Positions 1-4,503 of a stretch of DNA of 5,126 nt are shown one piece after another. This DNA comes from an uncultured Clostridia bacterium (GTDB lineage Bacteria; Bacillota; Clostridia; Christensenellales; Aristaeellaceae), in assembly GCA_946615495.1 (NCBI GenBank), contig CAMOHY010000192.1, positions 1 to 5,126 of the forward strand, in the 5' to 3' direction. Within the stretch, counting starts at the first letter, position 1, and each line of letters opens with the position of its first letter. The notes below the pieces were generated by a model. The model saw only the letters and a program-made list of their open reading frames with translations, searched no databases and was not told the origin of the DNA. Made by a program: the position numbers and the translations under genes.

Positions 1-1
1 G

Positions 2-760
2 GACGGCGTGGCCCTGGCCAAGGCCTACCGCCTGCCCCACGCGGTGCAGACCATCATTGCAGAGCACCACGGCAACACGCCGGTGATGTACTTTTACCAT
101 AAGGCCCTGCAAATGGCCGACGGCAGCCCGGTGGACATTGACAGCTTCCGCTACGACGGCCATCCGCCCAAGACCAAGGAAGGGGCCATCGTTATGCTGT
201 GCGACACCATTGAGGCCGCCGTGCGCACCATGAAAAACCCCACGACGGAAGGAATAGAAGAATTCATTGTGAAGCTGGTGCGCGGCAAGCTGGAGGATGG
301 GCAGCTCAGCGACAGCCCCCTGACGCTGCGGGATATCGACCGCATTTGCTCCGCCGCCACGCAGGTGCTGATGGGCGTGTTCCATGAGCGGATTGAATAC
401 CCCGATATGGACGAAATCAAGGTTCGCGCCATCAAACCGGATATCGCGGTGGAGGAGGCCAGCATCGAAGCGGAATCCTCCGTGACCATCGCGGAGCCCA
501 AGGCGGGGGATATGCCCACGGTGGAGCTGAACGCCCAAAAGCCGATGCAGGCGGTGGCGCCTCAGGCTTCCGAGCAGGTGGTGGAGGTGGAGCCTTTGGC
601 CTCCGCCAAGCCGGTGCCCATTGAGGAATTGGTTACCATTGAGCCGCTGCCCACCAAAGAAATGGAGCAGGAATTGCTGGCCCGCATGGAGGGCGAAATT
701 CAGTTGCCCGACGAAGAAACGGAAGAAAACAAAGTGCGCCAGCCGGAGGATATGACGTGA
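2..760 (+). CDS. pgpH: PgpH/YqfF family HD-domain cyclic-di-AMP phosphodiesterase, C-terminal part (5' truncated by window)
   Basis: Only the end of this gene is present; the frame is open to the left edge, and the GTG at 8 is internal rather than a start. The visible part is the C-terminal half of a 7TM-HD (HDIG) domain. It shows DGVALAKAYRLP, then HHG (65-73), YFYHKA (from 89), the MLCDTIEAA segment with its aspartate at 203-205, and GVFHERIEYP ending at 403, which is where the conserved family domain normally finishes. In Firmicutes, PgpH is an integral membrane protein whose cytoplasmic HD domain hydrolyses c-di-AMP to pApA; that activity is family knowledge, and the HD metal-binding pair lies outside the window. 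After the domain comes a tail of about 118 residues (404-757), rich in Glu, Pro, Val and Ala, which is unusual for the family. Position upstream of ybeY and era matches the common Firmicutes order. The stop overlaps the next start as GTGA. Confidence 0.9.
   Translation, partial: DGVALAKAYRLPHAVQTIIAEHHGNTPVMYFYHKALQMADGSPVDIDSFRYDGHPPKTKEGAIVMLCDTIEAAVRTMKNPTTEGIEEFIVKLVRGKLEDGQLSDSPLTLRDIDRICSAATQVLMGVFHERIEYPDMDEIKVRAIKPDIAVEEASIEAESSVTIAEPKAGDMPTVELNAQKPMQAVAPQASEQVVEVEPLASAKPVPIEELVTIEPLPTKEMEQELLARMEGEIQLPDEETEENKVRQPEDMT
745..750 (+). promoter_or_regulatory. Ribosome binding site fixing the GTG start of ybeY-cdd
   Basis: GGAGGA at 745-750 lies six bases before the GTG at 757. It is embedded in the last codons of pgpH, whose TGA stop (758-760) overlaps this start in a GTGA arrangement, so translation of the two genes is probably coupled. 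The nearby ATG at 752 is in another frame and stops after two codons, which leaves the GTG as the only sensible start. Confidence 0.8.
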
Positions 761-1656
761 ACGCTTATTTGGATTTTGCGTGGGATGTAACGCCCGTGGA
801 CGGGGCGGAGGAAGCGCTGGAGCGCGCGGCGCGGGAATGCGTGGAGGTGGAGGGCGTCAAGGCGCCGGTTTACGCCCAGGTACGTGTGACGGACGATGAG
901 GAAATCCGTAAAATCAACCGGGAATACCGCCAGGTGGACCGGGCTACGGACGTGCTCTCCTTCCCCTCGACGGACTGCACGCCGGAAAAGACCCTGGGCT
1001 CCTGCGAAAAAAAGCTGCTGCGGGAGCGGGACGAAACGGGCCGGTGCTTTCTGGGTGATATCATCATTTCGCTGCCCAGGGCCAAGGAGCAGGCCCAGGA
1101 ATACGGCCACAGCCTGAAAAGGGAATTGGCGTATCTGACCGCCCACGCCCTGTTTCACCTGATGGGCTACGACCATATGCAGCCGGAAGACAAGGAAAGG
1201 ATGCGCGCTATGGAAGAAAAAGCGCTGGAGAAGGCCGGCATGAGCCGGGTGACGGATGACGAACTGATCGCCTTGGCCAAGGAAGCCATGGAATTTTCTT
1301 ATTCCCCCTATTCTCATTTTAAGGTCGGGGCCGCCCTGCTTGCGAAAAACGGCCAGGTATTCAAGGGCTGCAACATTGAAAACGCTTCCTACGGCGCTAC
1401 CAACTGCGCCGAGCGCACGGCCCTGTTCAAGGCCGTCAGCGAAGGGGTGAGGGAATTTACCGCCATAGCCATCGCGGCGGAAAAATCCATGGCCTGGCCC
1501 TGCGGCATCTGCCGCCAGGCGCTGTATGAATTCGCGCCGGGCCTGCGCGTCATCGTGGCCTGCGGGGATGAACGGGCGGAAGCGCCCCTTTCCCAGCTAT
1601 TGCCCCATGGCTTCGGGCCCCAAACGGGCATGCTGGATATATTGGGAAAAGAATAA
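757..1656 (+). CDS. ybeY-cdd: Fused YbeY endoribonuclease (rRNA maturation) - cytidine deaminase
   Basis: One 299-residue frame carries two complete enzymes. Residues 1 to about 164 are YbeY, the metal-dependent RNase for 16S rRNA 3'-end maturation and ribosome quality control. It shows NREYR (54-58), TDVLSFP (64-70), GDIIIS (100-105) and the H-x3-H-x5-H zinc motif HALFHLMGYDH (H130, H134, H140); the usual Gly after the first His is Ala. Residues from about 165 are cytidine deaminase, which converts cytidine or deoxycytidine to uridine or deoxyuridine. It shows PYSHFKVGAAL (184-194), CNIENASYG (205-213, ribose contacts N206 and E208), the CAE motif (C217, E219 proton shuttle) and PCGICRQ (zinc ligands C249 and C252). 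Each half is of normal family length, and they join with almost no linker. In many Firmicutes ybeY, dgkA and cdd are separate neighbours; here dgkA is missing. Era follows after 32 bases. Domain calls are very secure; whether the product stays one polypeptide is unknown. Confidence 0.95.
   Translation: MNAYLDFAWDVTPVDGAEEALERAARECVEVEGVKAPVYAQVRVTDDEEIRKINREYRQVDRATDVLSFPSTDCTPEKTLGSCEKKLLRERDETGRCFLGDIIISLPRAKEQAQEYGHSLKRELAYLTAHALFHLMGYDHMQPEDKERMRAMEEKALEKAGMSRVTDDELIALAKEAMEFSYSPYSHFKVGAALLAKNGQVFKGCNIENASYGATNCAERTALFKAVSEGVREFTAIAIAAEKSMAWPCGICRQALYEFAPGLRVIVACGDERAEAPLSQLLPHGFGPQTGMLDILGKE
1227..1242 (+). promoter_or_regulatory. Possible internal ribosome binding site and ATG start for a free Cdd
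   Basis: GGAGAAGG (1227-1234) precedes an in-frame ATG at 1240-1242, codon 162 of the fusion, at the YbeY/Cdd boundary. Initiation there would give a 138-residue protein, close to the 136 residues of Bacillus subtilis Cdd. The site may equally be chance, because GAG and AAG codons encoding the YbeY C-terminal helix naturally produce purine-rich stretches. This is an inference only. Confidence 0.25.
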
Positions 1657-1688
1657 AATTACATCAATTCATAAATGGAGATAAAAAC

Positions 1689-2591
1689 ATGACGGAACAG
1701 AAGAAAGCGTTTCATTCCGGGTTCGCCACCATCGTGGGCCGGCCCAACGTGGGAAAATCCACCCTGCTCAACACCCTGGTGGGGGAGAAGGTGGCCATCG
1801 TGTCCAGCCGTCCCCAAACCACCCGCAGCCGGGTCATGGGCGTCATGGGCGGGGAAAACTGCCAGATCGTGTTTGTGGACACGCCGGGCATCCACCGGCC
1901 CCGCACCAAGCTGGGAGAATTCATGGTGCAGTCCATTGAGGAAGCCATGGAGGGCATCGACGCCCTGCTGGTGCTGGTGGACGTGACGGCCATTGGCCCC
2001 CATGACCGCAGCATCGTGGAGGAAATGAGCCATAAAAAGGTGTACAAGCTGCTGGTGCTCAACAAAATCGACCTGGTGGAGCCCAAAAACCTGCTCACCA
2101 TCATTGATTCCTTCAAGGACGCAAAGTATGACGGCATCCTGCCCATCAGCGCCCGGACCGGCGACGGCGTGGACGCCCTTAAGCAGGAGCTGACCGCCCA
2201 TTTGCCCATCGGCCCCAAGTATTTTCCTGATGATATGCTCACCGACCAGCCGGAGCGGGATATCTGCGCTGAGCTCATCCGGGAAAAGGCCCTGCGCAAT
2301 CTGCGGGACGAGGTGCCTCACGGCATTGGCGTGGAAATGATGGCCATCAAAAAAATCAACGATCATTTTACGGAGATCGACGCCACCATTTACTGCGAGC
2401 GCGATTCCCACAAGGGCATCATCATCGGCAAAAAGGGCGCCATGCTGCAAAAGATCGGGGCGGAGGCCAGGGCCGACATTGAAAATTTGCTGGATACCCA
2501 CGTGAATTTGCAGCTGTGGGTCAAGGTAAGGCCCGGCTGGCGGGATTCCGCGGAGGATTTAAAAACCCTGGGCTACGTGCAGAACCGGTAA
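1689..2591 (+). CDS. era: GTPase Era, 16S rRNA-binding ribosome assembly factor
   Basis: This 300-residue protein has the normal Era length and both Era domains. The GTPase domain shows the P-loop GRPNVGKST (17-25), the G2 Thr pair in PQTTRSRVMG (42-51), G3 DTPG (64-67), G4 NKID (125-128) and G5 SAR (154-156). The C-terminal KH domain has its GxxG loop as IIIGKKGAM (244-252) and the typical ending VKVRPGWRDS followed by LGY. Era binds the 3' end of 16S rRNA with the KH domain and acts in 30S subunit assembly at the cytoplasmic face; this is family knowledge. The ATG at 1689 is supported by GGAG at 1677-1680, eight bases upstream, and by the N-terminal alignment to the family (HSGFATIVGRPNVGKS). 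I see no promoter in the 32-base AT-rich gap before it, so it probably shares a transcript with ybeY-cdd, whose YbeY half is a reported functional partner of Era. Confidence 0.98.
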   Translation: MTEQKKAFHSGFATIVGRPNVGKSTLLNTLVGEKVAIVSSRPQTTRSRVMGVMGGENCQIVFVDTPGIHRPRTKLGEFMVQSIEEAMEGIDALLVLVDVTAIGPHDRSIVEEMSHKKVYKLLVLNKIDLVEPKNLLTIIDSFKDAKYDGILPISARTGDGVDALKQELTAHLPIGPKYFPDDMLTDQPERDICAELIREKALRNLRDEVPHGIGVEMMAIKKINDHFTEIDATIYCERDSHKGIIIGKKGAMLQKIGAEARADIENLLDTHVNLQLWVKVRPGWRDSAEDLKTLGYVQNR

Positions 2592-2603
2592 AGGGAGGAG
2601 CCT

Positions 2604-3185
2604 ATGCTGCTTTGGACCGTGCAGCCCCAATCCGCATGGACGGATATAAGGAAAACCGGGGTATTCCGCTGCCAAAGGGAAAAGTCCTTTAACCTGACCA
2701 AGCCTGATTCCCTGGAAAAGCCTTACCGCTGGCTGATGGACAGGATGCGGGAGAAGATCGGCCCGGCCCCCGCGGGAGTGGATTATCCCGTATGGGCCTG
2801 GCACACCTGGGAATTTGAGCGCCGCGCGCCGGACCCCAACAGCGCGGCCTTTGTAAAACGCACGGAAGCAAAGGTGCTGCTGACGCTGGACGTGCCCGCT
2901 TTTCAAGCCGTGCTGACGGATTTTGACGCCTGGCAGCTTCTGCTGCAAAACGCTTATGTGGCAGACGCGAAAACGGAAGAAGAATATATCCGCCTGGAAG
3001 CGTGGATGGAAGGGCTCGCGCCCGAAACGCTGGCGCGGGAAACCGAGGCTTCCTGGGACCGGGTGTTTCTCATCGACCCCGTTGACAGCGAATGGCTGAC
3101 GCGGGGAAAGTATGTGCAGGCCACTTTTTGGGAAATCCGCCGGGAATATGTGAAAAAGGCGGAGGAGCTGCCAGCCCTTGAATAA
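2604..3185 (+). CDS. DUF3841 domain-containing protein, function unknown
   Basis: This is a 193-residue soluble protein with no signal peptide or membrane segment. It matches the DUF3841 pattern as I know it: an opening LLWTVQP (2-8) with GVFRC (19-23), then IGPAPAGVDYPVWAWHTWE (52-70), LTDFDAWQLLLQNAY (104-118), SWDRVF (150-155), and VQATFWEI (171-178) near the C-terminus. It is rich in tryptophan (ten visible). The ATG at 2604 follows a strong GGGAGGAG site (2593-2600), and the gene begins only 12 bases after the era stop, so it is very likely cotranscribed with era. No biochemical role is established that I can cite. The opening strand followed by a short helix and a Gly-containing strand loosely recalls ADP-ribosyltransferase-like folds, but I cannot show a catalytic triad and do not assign that function. 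A terminator follows 32 bases after the stop, making this the last gene of the operon. Confidence 0.85.
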   Translation: MLLWTVQPQSAWTDIRKTGVFRCQREKSFNLTKPDSLEKPYRWLMDRMREKIGPAPAGVDYPVWAWHTWEFERRAPDPNSAAFVKRTEAKVLLTLDVPAFQAVLTDFDAWQLLLQNAYVADAKTEEEYIRLEAWMEGLAPETLARETEASWDRVFLIDPVDSEWLTRGKYVQATFWEIRREYVKKAEELPALE

Positions 3186-3216
3186 GCCATCCCATTTGTG
3201 CGGGAGGCCATGCCAT

Positions 3217-3249
3217 GGAAACCGGCGCGGCTTCCTTTTTTTGTTTTTT
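3217..3249 (+). terminator. Rho-independent terminator ending the pgpH-ybeY-era-DUF3841 operon
   Basis: The stem pairs GGAA (3217-3220) with TTCC (3232-3235). After one A-C mismatch (3221/3231), CCG (3222-3224) pairs with CGG (3228-3230) around a three-base loop. Seven T residues follow, then G and six more T residues (3236-3249). It sits 32 bases after the DUF3841 stop, with a promoter beyond it, as expected for an operon end. Confidence 0.8.
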
Positions 3250-3283
3250 CATCACATGAAAGCGATTGAAAGGGAAATTGTGC

Positions 3284-3312
3284 TTGTCAAGGAACGATTT
3301 TTCGTTTATAAT
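3284..3312 (+). promoter_or_regulatory. Sigma-A type promoter for the upp-atpI-atpB operon
   Basis: The -35 box TTGTCA (3284-3289) differs from TTGACA at one position. The -10 box TATAAT (3307-3312) is perfect, and the spacer is 17 bases, the optimum. Transcription should begin near 3318-3321, giving a leader of about 55 bases before the upp ATG. It lies in an AT-richer gap just past the terminator of the preceding operon, pointing toward upp. I see no pyrimidine riboswitch, PyrR-like binding loop or attenuator in the leader. Confidence 0.85.
3293..3306 (+). repeat. Small inverted repeat inside the promoter spacer (possible operator)
   Basis: AACGA (3293-3297) and TCGTT (3302-3306) are perfect inverted arms separated by TTTT. 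They fill the space between the -35 and -10 boxes of the upp promoter, a typical repressor position. The arms are only five bases long, so chance is a real alternative and no regulator can be named. Confidence 0.3.
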
Positions 3313-3360
3313 AATGAATTGGTATGAATCGCCTGCATTTTTGCGTAAGTGCGCGCACGA

Positions 3361-3370
3361 AAGGAAGGGG
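3361..3370 (+). promoter_or_regulatory. Ribosome binding site that selects the ATG start of upp
   Basis: AAGGAAGGGG at 3361-3370 ends five bases before the ATG at 3376. The upstream in-frame GTG at 3349 has no such site, and would add nine residues (starting MRARKEGDH) that Upp proteins lack. The ATG at 3376 is therefore preferred and gives the usual 209-residue enzyme. Confidence 0.85.
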
Positions 3371-3375
3371 ACCAC

Positions 3376-4005
3376 ATGAGTAAGGTACATATTTTCGATC
3401 ATCCGCTGATCCAGCATAAGCTGAGCATTATGCGGCAGAAGGACACGGGCTGCAAGGAATTCCGGGAACTGCTGGATGAAATTTCCATGCTGATGGTATA
3501 TGAAGTGACCCGCGATCTGCCCACGGAGGATGTGGAGATTGAAACCCCCATCTGCACCATGAAAACCAAGACCCTGGCCGGCAAGCCCATCGGCATCATT
3601 CCCATCCTGCGCGCTGGCCTTGGCATGGTGAACGGCATTTTGAACCTGATTCCCAACGCCAAGGTGGGCCATATCGGCCTCTACCGCGACCCGCAGACCC
3701 TGGAGCCTGTGGAATATTACTGCAAGCTGCCCGACGACGCCGAGCACCGCCAGCTCATCGTGCTGGATCCCATGCTGGCCACCGGCGGCAGCGCCGCCGC
3801 CGCCATCACCTTTATTAAGCAGCGGGGCTGCAGCAATATCCGCCTGGTGAACCTGATTGCCGCGCCCGAAGGCATTGCCCGCGTGCAGAAGGAACATCCC
3901 GACGTGGACATTTATGTGGCCGCCTGCGATGAAAAGCTGAACGACCACGGCTATATCGTGCCCGGCCTGGGCGACGCCGGCGACAGGCTGTTCGGCACCA
4001 AATAA
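3376..4005 (+). CDS. upp: Uracil phosphoribosyltransferase
   Basis: Upp makes UMP and pyrophosphate from uracil and PRPP in cytoplasmic pyrimidine salvage. From the chosen ATG the protein has 209 residues, the standard length in Firmicutes. Diagnostic features are the N-terminal VHIFDHPLIQHKLSIMR, ILRAGLGM (77-84), the PRPP-binding loop VLDPMLATGGSA (129-140), and the uracil-binding C-terminus GYIVPGLGDAGDRLFGTK (192-209). All expected motifs are intact. The gene has its own sigma-A promoter about 60 bases upstream and is followed after 20 bases by the atpI-like gene. A upp gene close upstream of the ATP synthase genes is a known arrangement in Bacillota such as Bacillus subtilis. Together with the cytidine deaminase domain at 1249-1653 it gives the window two pyrimidine salvage activities, although they sit in different transcription units. 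Confidence 0.98.
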   Translation: MSKVHIFDHPLIQHKLSIMRQKDTGCKEFRELLDEISMLMVYEVTRDLPTEDVEIETPICTMKTKTLAGKPIGIIPILRAGLGMVNGILNLIPNAKVGHIGLYRDPQTLEPVEYYCKLPDDAEHRQLIVLDPMLATGGSAAAAITFIKQRGCSNIRLVNLIAAPEGIARVQKEHPDVDIYVAACDEKLNDHGYIVPGLGDAGDRLFGTK

Positions 4006-4025
4006 GTAAAAGGAACGGATTTGTC

Positions 4026-4496
4026 ATGAAGGTTCAGCCCGCCGTAATGGCGGAAACCAAAAAAATCGCCCTGGGCACCGCCGTGATGTCCGTGCTGATG
4101 ATTGCCGTTTTTCTCATCATCCGCAAGTTTGATTACACGGTGGCGCTGGGGGCGCTGCTGGGAACAGGGGCGGCCATAGGCAATTTCTTTCTCATGGCCC
4201 TGACCGTGCAGAAGGTGACGGAGGATATGCCCGTCCTGCCCCAGCGGGAGGAAACGGAAGAAGACGGCGGGGACCAGGACGCGGAAAAAGAAACGCCGCT
4301 GAGCGACGAAGCCAAGCAGGCGGGCCGCAAAATGCAGCTTTCCTATGTGGCGCGCATGCTGGGCATGGGCGCTGTGGCAGTGCTTGGCGCCGCGGTGCCC
4401 GTGTTTCATACCGTGGCCACGCTCCTTCCCATGCTGTTTCCCCGCGTCGTAATCGCCCTGATGGGCGCTTTCGGAAAAAAACAGAAGGAGGCATAA
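4026..4496 (+). CDS. atpI: AtpI-like membrane protein (ATP synthase subunit I family)
   Basis: This 156-residue protein has about four hydrophobic segments: roughly 14-32, 37-60 (a glycine-rich stretch, GALLGTGAAIGNFF), 105-123 and 126-147. That layout, and the position directly before atpB, fit the AtpI family, which is linked to F1F0 ATP synthase assembly or stability and to Mg2+ handling; it is not a structural subunit of the enzyme. Sequence conservation in the family is low, so the call rests on topology and context. Between segments 2 and 3 lies a very acidic loop (residues 66-92, with EETEEDGGDQD), longer than I expect in typical AtpI. The ATG at 4026 has an AAAGGAA site about 11 bases upstream, a rather long spacing. 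An in-frame ATG at 4047 is possible but lacks a good site. The last codons contain the ribosome binding site of atpB. Confidence 0.75.
   Translation: MKVQPAVMAETKKIALGTAVMSVLMIAVFLIIRKFDYTVALGALLGTGAAIGNFFLMALTVQKVTEDMPVLPQREETEEDGGDQDAEKETPLSDEAKQAGRKMQLSYVARMLGMGAVAVLGAAVPVFHTVATLLPMLFPRVVIALMGAFGKKQKEA
4485..4491 (+). promoter_or_regulatory. Ribosome binding site for atpB, inside the end of atpI
   Basis: AAGGAGG at 4485-4491 is a near-perfect site lying in the last codons of atpI. It is 12 bases from the GTG at 4504, slightly long. No other start codon is available in frame nearby (the first in-frame ATG is at residue 55), so this site supports the GTG start and suggests coupled translation of atpI and atpB. 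Confidence 0.75.
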
Positions 4497-4503
4497 ATTT
4501 TCT

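Noticed and set aside
1657..1688. AT-rich gap before era as a possible promoter
   Set aside because: No -35/-10 pair with reasonable spacing fits in the 32 bases; only the era ribosome site is visible.
1659..2501. Long antisense open frame (280 codons) opposite era
   Set aside because: It is the complement shadow of a GC-rich coding gene. Its composition is His-, Gly- and Val-heavy with no recognisable domain, while era on the + strand is unambiguous.
3349..3375. GTG at 3349 as the upp start
   Set aside because: The extra nine residues do not match Upp proteins, and the strong ribosome site at 3361-3370 serves the ATG at 3376.
3314..3383. Short upstream frames in the upp leader (ATG 3314 ending 3379, and ATG 3324 ending 3383, about 20 codons each)
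   Set aside because: The first lies at or before the predicted transcription start; the second has no ribosome site. Neither contains a pyrimidine-sensing or leader-peptide pattern, although both end across the upp start.
3070..3948. Antisense open frame running from upp across the intergenic region into DUF3841
   Set aside because: It crosses the terminator and promoter and has no family resemblance; it is a shadow of upp.
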